Assembly: GCA_963681505.1 (NCBI GenBank)
Contig: OY811991.1
Coordinates: forward strand, 496,001 to 560,000
DNA from: Eunapius fragilis
Lineage: Eukaryota > Porifera > Demospongiae > Spongillida > Spongillidae
Reading direction: 5' to 3'
Length of the DNA stretch: 64,000 nucleotides
Every line of letters begins with the position of its first letter. Position 1 is the first letter of the stretch. Shown piece after piece: positions 39,310 through 54,241 of this stretch. The notes below the pieces were generated by a model, which worked only from the letters and a program-made list of their open reading frames with translations, did no database searches and was not told the DNA's origin. Position numbers and translations under genes: made by a program.

Positions 39310-39855
39310 CTACGAGGATAAGGTCTGTCGGAATTCAGAACACGTCATTACTTTTCCAAAGCCGTATCCAATGTTGACCAAAGTGGCTCTGTGCATCTCA
39401 TATGAGTCGGCACTTGTGCCATCACTCAAAAAGATTACGTCGAAGTTGCGAACAAAAGCGGAGCGCGCTGTAGTCTCACAGCACAAATTTGTGACTACCC
39501 CTGCAACGACAACTGTGCTCACATGGAGCTGGTTAAGTATGTCCTGAAGCGGGGTTTCATAGAACGCATCATATGTTCGCTTGTCGTCTATTATGATGTC
39601 GTTACTGCACATGTTTAGCTCAGGGAGAAGCTCCCAGTCATCTGAACCGTACCTTATCATCTTTTCTGTACCCCAAAATCGTCCAAGTGAGCCGGAGTCG
39701 AGCTCCACTATCTTGTGTCCATGCTTGGTGAAGACAACAGGACATTTCCGTTCTCTACATGCGAAAGTTGTAGCATTCACCTCGGCTACCAAGTTTTCTG
39801 CAATACTTGCGAAGTATCTCTGCATGTCAATCACAATGAGCGCTAAACCGGCCAT
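39310..39855 (-). CDS. Isochorismatase-like cysteine hydrolase
   Basis: The isochorismatase-like (CSHase) superfamily hydrolyses small amides or vinyl ethers with an Asp-Lys-Cys triad. The 181-aa single-exon frame begins MAGLALIVIDMQRYF (Asp10 as the base in VIDMQ), has DDKRTYDAF (Lys about 92) and VVTNLCCETTARSAF (nucleophile Cys, about 124-125), and ends with the family block FLSDGTSADSYEMHRATLVN. The metal-binding D-x-H-x-x-H of nicotinamidase is not seen, so this is probably not PncA. Substrate unknown. It is intronless in an intron-rich neighbourhood, tandem with and 92 bp upstream of nothing but the S6 kinase 3' end (same strand, S6K lying upstream in transcription). It could be an old acquisition from bacteria; not demonstrated. 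Confidence 0.88.
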   Translation of the reverse strand: MAGLALIVIDMQRYFASIAENLVAEVNATTFACRERKCPVVFTKHGHKIVELDSGSLGRFWGTEKMIRYGSDDWELLPELNMCSNDIIIDDKRTYDAFYETPLQDILNQLHVSTVVVAGVVTNLCCETTARSAFVRNFDVIFLSDGTSADSYEMHRATLVNIGYGFGKVMTCSEFRQTLSS

Positions 39856-39947
39856 TTGTAATGCTCGGTTTTATTACAAACAATAATCACTATTACTGCA
39901 AAATAAATAAAACGCACAAATATGCCAATCTTGCATGGTGCAATGTG

Positions 39948-42911
<2,964 letters not shown>

Positions 42912-43179
42912 CGTCCGGGAGTGGTCACGTGCTGCAGCCGGTTACCTGTGTAACAACCTTGGGCGTGCCTGGCACGTGCTTTACCACACCCACTCACGGT
43001 TTCCAGCAGTCTCTCAGTCGCCTCTATTATAATCTCTCAACAAAATTTAGGCAAAATTAAGGAAGCTAACCTGTGTGTTTAGCTGTGGTTTGGGTGTGAT
43101 GTATTACTTCTGCTTTTTATAAACTAGGTGATGTTTCTCCTGGAAATAAATGCCTTTCTGATAATATTGTATTATAATG

Positions 43180-43324
43180 GGGGCCGTTCATAAATTACGT
43201 CACGCTGAAGAGTGGGTATCAGCAGTGTGACGATGTATACATCAGTATGGGATAATGTGTGACTACGGGGGAGGGGCAAAATGGTCAAAAATAGCGTGAC
43301 GTAATTTACGAACGGCCTCATACA
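43180..43324. mobile_element. MITE-like element with about 25-bp terminal inverted repeats
   Basis: Left end GGCCGTTCATAAATTACGTC then ACGCT; right end is the inverse, AGCGTGACGTAATTTACGAA then CGGCC, with one mismatch in the arms. The 145-bp element has no coding capacity. Target-site duplication is unclear. Type of transposase family not assigned. Confidence 0.8.
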
Positions 43325-43799
43325 GGTGGAGTGTGGCGGGTTAGCACAGTGTGGTCTGAAATACAGTCAGCCATTCACCACTAGTGATGACCTAATAATG
43401 CCCCATGAATTTAGTGATATTGTACACTAAAGCCGCTCTCATCCGCTAGCTCCGCACGTACGTGGGCATCTGCTCTGTAATCATACACATAAAAGGTAAT
43501 CTGGCCACACACAACTACAATACGTTAGGATGGCTGCCCTGGTGCCGCATCTAATATTATATTGACGTCCGTCTTTAAATTTGTGACGTAGTACATGGCC
43601 CACCTCACCCCTCCCCCATCCGCAAGGGGCTTCCCCTTTTTAAAAAGTCATGCGGCTAGATACGATTTTTACCTAGTTAGCACGAATCTATCTACTGGTG
43701 TAATGACAATAACCTTTAAATAACACATTAGCAGGCTAATTATCGTGTGTCTTTGATTAAGTAACAACGTACACCGGTTTGCAGCTGCCACGCCCCTAG

Positions 43800-43813
43800 T
43801 GCGCGCATGCGCA
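43800..43813. promoter_or_regulatory. NRF1-like palindromic GCGCATGCGC site upstream of UBE2L3
   Basis: GCGCGCATGCGCA lies about 35 bp before the UBE2L3 ATG. The NRF1 consensus is known from other animals; function here is inferred. Confidence 0.4.
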
Positions 43814-43846
43814 TTCTTGTCTTCCCGGTTTGGTATTGCTTAGAGC

Positions 43847-44709
43847 ATGGCTGCAACAAAACGCTTAGCGAAGGTACGTGAGTAAACGTTCTGGCGTTCG
43901 CGATACCTAGAAATTCTCCCTAGAAAATGACTTTAATTGAGTTGGGTAACGTTTCTTGAATATTGTATTGCGATGAACAGAACTGCTTCGCCTGGGTCAA
44001 TATAATTATGTGACGGTATCCCGCTTGCATCTGTTTTTAGGAGCTAGACGATATTCGAAAGAGCGGCCTCAAAGTATTCAAAAACATACAGGTGGATGAA
44101 TCAAATATTCTCGTCTGGAATGGTTTGATCGTTCCTGTAAGGTCAATGTACTCCAATTAGTGCCTCGGTATTGTTTGTCATTTGTTGTTATACCTGTTGC
44201 TTAGGAGAGCGCCCCGTACAACAAAGGTGCGTTTAAGATTGAAATAACCTTCCCAGCGGAGTATCCCTTCAGGCCACCCAAGGTCTGTATATGACGTCAT
44301 CACAGGCATCCTTCCACACACACACACACACATACATCCCTCCTCCCTATAAACCATAGATTACGTTCAAAACGAAGATATACCATCCCAACATCGACGA
44401 GAAGGGGCAAGTGTGTCTTGCGCTTATCACTGCGGAGAACTGGAAGCCGGCCACAAAAACCGACCAAGGTTAAAAAAAAAAGAAGTTTTACCAGTCGTGA
44501 TCACGTTCTGTTGGTTTTAACTTTTTTTTTTTTTTTTTTGTGTGGATGCAGTGATTCAGGCACTCGTCGCTCTCGTGCATGACCCTGAACCAGACCATCC
44601 GTTGAGAGGTGAGCTAGCGGAAGAGTTCATGAAGTCGAGACCAGTATTTATGAAAAATGCCGAGGAATTCACAAAAAAGTTTGCGGAGAAGCGTCCACCA
44701 GACTCCTAG
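43847..44709 (+). CDS. UBE2L3: Ubiquitin-conjugating enzyme E2 L3 (UbcH7)
   Basis: UBE2L3 charges only HECT and RBR ligases because it reacts with cysteine, not lysine. Five exons by splice consensus: 43847-43873, 44041-44136, 44205-44282, 44360-44468, 44552-44709, giving 468 nt and 155 aa (human 154). Visible: start [74 protein letters not shown], the active-site [20 protein letters not shown] (Cys about 86), and the C-terminal [15 protein letters not shown]. Identity to human UBE2L3 is high across the length. It shares the window with a HECT ligase, its kind of partner, but the two genes are not adjacent. Confidence 0.98.
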
Positions 44710-45068
44710 ATTTCTGCATCAAACCAAGTGTGATGGTGTTGCATACGTGTTCAGTTCTGCCATAGTATCATTAGCTATGTTTGTGCCTTCGTAATAACAC
44801 GTTAGGTATGTTTGATTTGTTTTTTTTTTTTTGTTTGCTGTGCTTTCAGTGTAATTCGAAATTATTTAAAACTATTGAATCTAAAAGTTGGATTAAACTT
44901 CCTCTCTATGGAGTATTCTATGCAAATTTCTGCCCCCCCCCCCCCGCTTAAAGCTTGGCAAACATCTACTGAAACTGTAATTCAAAATTATTATTCAAAA
45001 CCTATTTCATCCAAATCTTTCTAAATAAAGCTGGGTTGAACTTTTCTCTATGCTGTCTGAAGACTATT
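44710..45068. other. Convergent region between UBE2L3 and MDH2
   Basis: 360 bp of UTR-like AT-rich sequence. Two stretches (about 44860-44935 and 44985-45090) look like diverged copies of each other, each with a TTAAACTTCCTCTCTATG-type block and a TATTCTATGCAAA block. The second overlaps the MDH2 stop codon region. Confidence 0.55.
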
Positions 45069-46556
45069 CTATGCAAACTTCTCTCCCTTCTCAATGTTCT
45101 TTATAAGCTCCGGGATTGCCTAGGAAGTGGAAAAGTCACGTGATTTTACAACACATACGACCATACCTTATCCACTTGCTGCTTCTCATAATCTGAAAGG
45201 CTTCCTAAACCAAGGTTCTCTTCTATTCCATTAGGCTTTTGTTTTTTGCAAGTTTTAAGAGAGCAGCTTTATGGCACACAATAGCTTACCCCAAGGCGAA
45301 GAGGGGTGGAGAAGTATGTTGCTGCACACACACTAGACTTGACATAGGCGCATTCCACAACACTCTCTCCTTTCAAAGCTTTGAGCAGCTAGAGAAGAGA
45401 CAGGTTTTTATCATCTCTTCATACAGAATGAGAAGCTTACACTGAACACAAACCTAGCACCAGCATATGCCATGGACAGTGTGGCAGACCCCTATTGATG
45501 CGTACATGTAATGTGGTCTAACAAACACTGAGGTGGTTACGTACTGCTCCGGCCTTCGCATCCACAACCTCAGTGCCTGCATTCTGAATCCTCACTGTGA
45601 GTTTTTCAATCTCTTCTGGAGTGAACCTGGCTTGAGGCTTGGTCTGTACAAAAGTGTTTGCGTAGTTATTGTTAATATGCGCTGTGTGTGCACGCCCCCA
45701 CCCTAGAAAGAAGTGGGATTATGGTGGTGCCAGCATGACCCCCAATCACAGGAACAGATGTTTTGGTCACATCCAACTTTTTGGCCTCAGCAATAAAGGT
45801 ATTAGCTCTAACGACATCCAAGGTGGTCACTCCAAACATGCTGTGCAGACACCAGCTGTCAGAGAACAGTAGATGCAAAGGTCTTAACCTTACGTCTTAG
45901 GGTTGTAACATCCCGCTCTCTTGTAAACCTCAGCAGCAATTGGCACAGTGGAGTTGACAGGGTTAGTGATAATACATAGCATTGCCTTGGGACAGGCCCT
46001 GTGTACAGTGAATATGTTAACATCACAGGGAACCAAAAGTACGTCTCGCATACTTTGCGGCAGCCTCAGCCAAATTCTTCACAATAGAGGCATTGGTATT
46101 GAAAAGATCATCACGGGTCATACCTAGGTACCGAAACGTAGTTGGATTACTCTGGATTGTTACGCAAACTGCCGCATACCTGGTTTTCTGGGGACTCCCG
46201 CTGGTATGACGACGACTTGCGCGCCCTGTAGGGCATTCGGAAGTTCCTTGTCGCCCAAATGAGCGGTGACTCGAGCTGGTGTGTCCATGTGGCTAAGGTC
46301 AGCTCCCACTCCCACAACGTTCACAATGTCGTAAAGTGAAAGATGGGTGATGAGGGGCGACTGCTTCAGTAGCAGAGACATGGGCTGGCCGATACCGCCA
46401 GCTGCTCCAAGGATGGCCACTTTCGCATGAACCTTCAAATAAATCAGACGTAAATAATTCTGATGAGCTAAACGCGCCATTTACCCGTTGTGAAGAAGAA
46501 AAGCTCCTAACTTGACGCAGGGAAACGGCGCAGCTTGACACGGCCTTGGACATCAT
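45069..46556 (-). CDS. MDH2: Mitochondrial malate dehydrogenase
   Basis: MDH2 oxidises malate to oxaloacetate with NAD in the citric-acid cycle. Exon 1 (46556 to about 46485) encodes [20 protein letters not shown], an Arg/Ser-rich presequence. Then [20 protein letters not shown] (Rossmann GxxGxxG), [36 protein letters not shown] (substrate Arg), [35 protein letters not shown] (catalytic Asp), [17 protein letters not shown] (catalytic His), [19 protein letters not shown] and [14 protein letters not shown]. The last exons give [20 protein letters not shown] and [16 protein letters not shown] before the stop at 45069. Length and all active-site residues are normal. Its start codon is 77 bp from that of STYXL1 on the other strand. 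Confidence 0.97.
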
Positions 46557-46633
46557 TTTCTCTCCTCACAAGCACATGCACATCACGTGTTGCCATGGCA
46601 ACAACCCCAAGTGTATAGATCAAAGGTCATTCC
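46557..46633. promoter_or_regulatory. 77-bp bidirectional promoter of MDH2 and STYXL1
   Basis: Both start codons face outward from this segment, which must hold both 5' UTRs or sit inside them. CACGTG-like CATCACGTG lies near its middle. The same head-to-head pair exists in human. Confidence 0.7.
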
Positions 46634-47962
46634 ATGAGTTGCCCCTCTGGTATAAGCTTATGCGAGCCAACAGAGCTATACAACATTATCACACAGGTTA
46701 TTCTTTTTCGTCTGGCATATTATATCGTATATTTCCTTTTACAGTGTTCCCGCATACCAGCAGTTGCTAACGAAACGCATCTTTATCTTTGTGGTATGTG
46801 GGTTGGGCTTCTGTGGGCTGGGCTTCCCGCTCATCTGTTAGCATGCAAATAACTTCTTCTGCAGATGCTCGCCATGCAGTAGCATACGATGAGTGCCATA
46901 TTCTATTGGCCAAACATGCTAAGAAAGTACGTAGCACAGGGTATGGTGGTGTGTTATATATGTAGCCTCGTGTATTAATATAGGACCCAGAAGGAAAATT
47001 CAGAGTCCCTTTTGGTGTCAGCCTGCCAACTTGTACGAATTGCGTGGTGTATGATAGTAACACTGTATCAACACTAGAAGACAGTGAGTTTGTAACATGT
47101 AGGAGTGAGTCAATTAATGTAGCTAGCTTCTTTCAGCCCCCGCAGTCCAGCTTGCACATCTGTATTCCTCCCGTGGTAGTAAGAATGCTGTCAAAGTCTT
47201 AAAAGGTACATACGATGACACGCATCACCACCTTATATCTAACCGTCTCTATCCCAGGTGGATTTGAACGTTTCTCAGCAGAGTACCCTTTCTTAAGAAC
47301 ACAGAAAATCCTGTACACCCCTACTGTCAGTAATACATAATACATGTTGTGTATTGGGTATTTTATCAACCAATTACCTCATAGGAACTGGAGTGCCTTC
47401 CATGTTACCCAAGTGAAATTGTTCCTCTTTTCCTGTACCTTGGTGACGAGAGGCACGCCTTTAATGCAGCCATCAACTACGATGTTAAGATCCATGTGCA
47501 CATAAATGTCTCACACAAGCTGGACACAGTATATGTAGGAGCCATCACAGAACTTCGAGTGGAAGTGTGTGATGACCCAGTGACAAATTTACTCCCAAAA
47601 TTAGATGGCATAGTTGATTTTCTCGGTTGGTATTATTGCACAAGGTAGAACTTTAATCATACACACACACACACACACACACAGAGTCCCATCGTATGAA
47701 GAGTGAGAGGGTTCTTGTATTCAGTGAGATGGGGATGAGTAGCGCTGCAGTAGTCATCATTGCTTACCTCATGAAAAAATACCAATGGTCACTTAAGGTA
47801 TCCAACCAACGCATGCGAGCCATTTAAACATGTCCCCCTCCATTTCTTTATCAGGTTGCAGCTGCTCATGTGAAAACCTGCCGCCCCCTGATACAGCCAG
47901 CACAGGGATTCATCAACCAGCTGATGGAATGGGGAGACAAACTCACTTCCACATCTACATAA
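46634..47962 (+). CDS. STYXL1: STYXL1 / MK-STYX pseudophosphatase
   Basis: MK-STYX is a catalytically dead relative of MAP kinase phosphatases that binds G3BP1 and affects stress granules. Exons: start MSCPSGISLCEPTELYNIIT (human has LLLCEPTELYNIL); a rhodanese-like CH2 domain with NETHLYLCDARHAVAYDECH, TNCVVYDSNTVSTLED and NAVKVLKGGFERFSAEYPFL then RTQKILYTP; then the dual-specificity fold with IVPLFLYLGDERHAFNAAI and KIHVHINVSH. The degenerate active-site exon reads RVLVFSEMGMSSAAVVIIAY. The last exon is VAAAHVKTCRPLIQPAQGFI NQ, stop at 47962. The nucleophile Cys is Ser (as in human), and the Arg of the HCx5R signature is also Ser here. Confidence 0.92.
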
Positions 47963-48356
47963 TGAGCTTTGATGCAACGCGGCTAACAAGTACAGCTAAC
48001 AAGTATGAACAATTTTGTTACATTCATGTAATACACATTTGCACGTATGTATGCCTATGCATCAGTTCAACTTCAACCACAGATGAACAACTTGTGCCTT
48101 TTGTTTCCTATTTTTCCCACACTGAAAAACACGTCACACTGCTTGTACTAGTGTTGTGTGTGTGTGCATATGTGTGTATGCATTGTGTGCTAAGAAGTTT
48201 CCCAGCTTGTACACTAATGTAGTGCATGGAAATGAAAGACAAACACTGTCAATACAGGGCAATGTTAGAAACACAAGGCAGCAGAAGCAACACCTGGCTA
48301 GTCCTTGCCAGGAGACAAGGGAGGTACCCCGGGAATACAGCTAAAGAGATGTTATA
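47963..48356. other. Convergent region between STYXL1 and NLK
   Basis: About 390 bp with short TG-rich strings and no recognisable coding sequence. Probably 3' UTRs. Confidence 0.6.
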
Positions 48357-50111
<1,755 letters not shown>

Positions 50112-50568
50112 CGTCGGTGTACGCGCGGGGAAGTCCCGGCGAGGCGATTCACAACAAGTTGTGCTATTTTAAAGCTACAGAGCTGTGGCTTGTGGCTAAG
50201 TCTATAAGCGATACATCACCTTCTGACTCCTTAATTAATTCAAGCAAAAAACAAGACTACTACTTTAGGAGAAGTTCTTGCCTGCTGAAAACTTCACGGG
50301 AAGGACTTCCCGCTAGCTACCGCCATCAGGCGAAGCTTTCAACTAGCGACGACTTCCGCTTGGAAACGTGCAAATAGCCGAAAGGGCCTGATTCAATATT
50401 TTGGCATCACGTGCAGATCATGCGCACACACAAGCCGGAGCCTGCCCAAGAAAAGTTGTACGATTAATTCAGTTCATTCCTGCGTCTCACTTATGCGCCG
50501 GAGATAGTACCCTTGTTTGTACGTTTGCAGCTATCTTTTTTACTTTCGTACTAGCAAAATTATCGTGA
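50112..50568. promoter_or_regulatory. Divergent promoter region between NLK and EIF4ENIF1
   Basis: 457 bp between divergent starts, moderately GC-rich at the NLK side; no recognisable coding sequence. Confidence 0.5.
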
Positions 50569-53483
50569 ATGTCGAACCAGTCGGAGGAGCAACCTTTCCA
50601 GGTGGTTTCTAGGCGGAATTACGGTAAGGAGACTCCGGCATTAATGCTCTATTAATTATTATTGTGCATAGGTGGTATCAGTCGTAAAGGGCCTAAGACG
50701 AACAACGTCAAACCAGCTCCAGCTAGTAATGAGGAAGGCTTGCACAGAACAAACAAGCTTCGCCCAACCCGGGATGTCCGGAGTCGTTCTCAGTCATCTC
50801 ACCTCAACCAAGAGCGTCAGCGCAGAGATTCTGACCGTCAGAGTACAGGAGAGCGTTCCCGCCATAACAGTACCCGCGGCACAAGCAGTGACGATCTGGA
50901 ATTCGAAAGCTCGCAAGAGAAGGACTGCCCCGTCGCGAATGGAACAGTGATACCAGATATTAGCCCCAACAGTGCGCGCAATGAACAAATGACACCACCA
51001 GCGGAAGTTGTGCCAGCAGAAACAACTCCAGCTAGGTGTGTGAACTCGACAGAGGCATCAGCACCCAAGTGCCCTGAAGTTTGCACCTCCAGAATAACTT
51101 ACAGCAGGGTGAGCTCATATAACAGTGTTGCTGTCTTTTCATTGTATACTCGTAAGCTGTTATGCCTTGCAGGAATTCCTTCTTTCTCTGAAAGGCTGCA
51201 CATACAACTGGCCTAAACTGGTTGCAATATCGGTGGACTGTATCAAATCAGATGGCAACAAGCAGAGGAACCAGTCTCCTACAGAGTACGAGTATCGTCT
51301 GTGTTTGTGTATTTATCTGACCCTACCCCCCCCCCCCCCTCGTACAGTCACACAGAGGAGTCTAGAAGGCACCCGACAGCTGTTACTCTCATCAAGGAGA
51401 ATGGTTTGTTATGCTTCCCCTTTCACTTTCACTCACTGCATCTACTGCTACAGACTCAAAAGTGCCCCATCGGGTGAGCCTTAGCCCTCATAGGAGGAGC
51501 TTTGGTGGGGGATGCTCGTGGAAGGATGCTTCATCTGGTGGTGCCACACCTACTGAAGAGGTGGAGGCTAGAAATGCTCGCCAGTCCAAGGATCGTCAGT
51601 GGGACTCCAGGGGGAAGGACAAGAGGGTTACCAAACAGCTACAACCAAAATCTTACAAACATGAGGAGGAACCTGAATGGTTGGAGTTTGGCCCTAATGA
51701 CAGGTTTGAAATTATCGAGTTGAAAGGTTTGGAAGAACATGAGAGAGGCAGGGAAGAGGTTATTGGAAAGGGGGGAGGACAGAGAGATGGGGAAGAGGAG
51801 GATGAGAAAGGAAGAAAAGATAGTTGTGGTGACGATGAATTTGAAAATGGAAAGCAAGGTTGCCCAAAGCCTCGAGTGAGTGAGAGTGAAAGCAAAGATG
51901 GTGTAGAGCAAGAAATGAAGAAAGGAGAAGAAAAACCAGGTGGGAATGGGTGGGGGTAGGAAGATGGAAATGGGAGAGGTTGGAAGACGTTGCAAAGGGG
52001 AGGGGTTAAGGGAAGGTAAAATCCATCATTACAGTTAACCTTGTGTTTAACCTGTTTAGACTTCACTAAGTGTGAAGAACTTGAGACAAAGGAAGCTACT
52101 CCTGTATGCAGTGAGAAGGAAGTTTGTGTACCAGAGATGCCCCCACACACAGAGCCATTGCGTCCTATTGCTTCATTGCAAGATGAGGATAACTTCATAG
52201 TTGATGGTTTTGACTTCAGCACTGGTGTCAGTATATGTCTGGCCATGGATGAAGAATTGGAAGACTCTGGTCATAAGGCCAAGAATGGGATAACTGACAC
52301 CACTGCCCTGTTCAAAATGATGCAGCTCAAAGACGGTGCAGATGACCTTCACAGTGAGTTGCCATTACAGAGGGCAGTATTGTGATCCCCTCCTCCCTGG
52401 TCCTTTCAGTGCAAAGAACACGTCCCATCAATGCCTTAACACTTGAAGAGATTCAAGCCATAGAGAACATCACCACCCCTACTTCACAGACCACTCAACA
52501 CGATCACATGCCTTTCAATCAGATTCTTGCAGTCTTGTCAGGAGGCACTAGCCAACCCTCGGGAGTCCCTACCCTGAAGCCTCCTAACCTTGTGCCTTCA
52601 CCCCCCATGCCTGTTGCCATGACTCCCAGCACTCTACCCCCGAGTTCTAATTTTGCATATCATTTGGACGGTGGGATTGAAGATGGCCACACCCACCACC
52701 TCCCACCAGATGGCCAGCACAGGGGAAGCTATTTGCATCACGTAAGACCATCTCCGCGGGCACCCAACCGCACGTACGCAAATGATCAACAGCTGTCTTG
52801 GGGACTGGCCGATCCTTTGACAAAACCTCCATCATGGGGAGATGAGGAGAGGGCAAGGCAACACCACATACCAGCCTCACAAAGCCAGTCAAATTGGATT
52901 TCTGACATGGAACAGAGACGGTTGATGGAAGCTAAGCAGGTCTATGGGCCTTCCCCTCGCACACAGGTGAAAAAGGTATGCAAGCTGTTGTAACCACAAA
53001 ACATGACCTGTCTTCTTGCAGAGCCCTGGGATCAGTCTTCTACCTACCTCTGTCATGAAGCACATGTACAACACAAAGATGAACCAAAGGGTTAGGGTGG
53101 GCTTTGTTTAGGGTAGGGTCTTATTGGGGAGTAACATTATTATTAATTATGCAGGTCCCTGATGTAGCCATGGCCACAGGGATGGACAAACTAGACCCAG
53201 GTAAGGATGTTACAGTAGGGCTTGCTTACTTGCTCATGTTGTGTGGCATTGTAGCAGAGGTGCCCTTTACTGTTCGAGACTATACAGTTCAGAGTCCTCA
53301 GCATTACAGCGCACCACTTTACCCTCCATCTGGTCCAATGTATTATCCCATGCTGGGACAACAGTACAACAGTATGTTGCCAAAAGCCACACCCCTCTAC
53401 TTTGCTGATCACACATTGTGCATGCTTGTTTTAAAGGGTTCCCAGGTTATCCTCCTCGTCACCCAAGCCCATATTCACGTTGA
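50569..53483 (+). CDS. EIF4ENIF1: eIF4E transporter 4E-T
   Basis: 4E-T binds eIF4E, shuttles it to the nucleus and builds P-bodies with DDX6, LSM14 and CNOT. Start MSNQSEEQPFQVVSRRNYGG, then a Ser/Arg-rich region (about 50670-51100). The canonical eIF4E site YSREFLLSL (Y-x4-L-phi) is split by the intron at 51109. It continues with SPHRRSFGGGCSWKD, the counterpart of the human UNR-binding segment, and EEEPEWLEFGPNDRFEIIEL, the Cup-homology segment with W and IEL motifs for DDX6. Further on are acidic low complexity, GFDFSTG, LTLEEIQAIENI, and SLLPTSVMKHMYNTKMNQR, matching LTPTSVIRKMYESK of human. The C-terminus is YPPSGPMYYPMLGQQY then FPGYPPRHPSPYSR and stop at 53483. In human the 4E site lies near residue 30; here about residue 165. 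Confidence 0.9.
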
Positions 53484-53729
53484 ATTCTGCAAGCACCATG
53501 CCATGGCTACTAATAATAGCTAAAGTGATCCCGGCATTATGACGTCATTGTACACAGCATCACGTGAATGAAACTGACGAGATCACAAGTTCACTAAGAG
53601 GCTGGTTTTGGAAATTGACCTCCGTTGTTTAACCATCAATGTTCAATGATTTTGATCTCAGTGTTAAATGATTTTGAACTGCATCATTTATACGAAAAGA
53701 AAAAATGAAAAAAGGAGGGAAAAAAACAG

Positions 53730-54105
53730 CTACCACTTGGACACCACCAGTCTCTTGGCCTTGCGGCTTTTGTTCTTCGTCATGCATTTCTTGCGCAACT
53801 TTTCTATTGCCGACTTGCTCAATACACGCTGTTGGTCAGTACTGTCCATTGCAGTGTTAGTAGTGTCCTCCCTACTAGCTAGATTTGCATCTTCCGTGTT
53901 AGATTCTTGTGCCATGCTAGAGTCTTGTGCTGCAACTGCTGTGAGTGATAAAAATCTAATGCGATTCAAGCGTTGGCTCTTGCTCACCCTCGTTGCCCCG
54001 CTTCATTTGGTGCTCCCAACATTTCTTGACTTCCAGTTCTTTATACTTCTGCCGTCGCACGGCTAGCACCCTCTGCCTCCGCTTGGATCGTATACTTTTC
54101 GCCAT
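53730..54105 (-). CDS. LLPH: LLPH-like small basic nucleolar protein
   Basis: Two exons on the minus strand (about 53982-54105 and 53730-53937) encode about 110 aa. The start MAKSIRSKRRQRVLAVRRQK matches the MAKSLRSKWKRKMRAEKRKK start of LLPH (LAPS18-like), a nucleolar protein involved in ribosome biogenesis and chromatin. The second exon is Ser/Thr/Asp-rich then very basic (KLRKKCMTKNKSRKAKRLVV) and ends SKW, where LLPH family members also end in a Lys/Arg-rich stretch. Length agrees with the family (129 aa in human). Only the N-terminal block is strongly diagnostic. Convergent with EIF4ENIF1 and divergent from the next gene 136 bp away. Confidence 0.75.
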
Positions 54106-54241
54106 CAACGCCAGATACAAAAGGGTTAAATTTGTCACGTGACGTGCAAAACAAAGGCAGAAATTTTTGAGGATAGTATCGGAGTGCGGCCTACAGTGTT
54201 AGGAGCCTCGTCATCCTTACAAGCCAGCAAAACAGATAATA

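Larger units (their letters stand above)
42912..43846. other. Intergenic region between divergent RPS6KB1 and UBE2L3
   Basis: 935 bp with no recognisable gene. It contains a MITE-like element (43180-43324) and otherwise unique AT-rich sequence; GCGCGCATGCGCA just before UBE2L3 resembles an NRF1-type promoter site. Confidence 0.65.
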
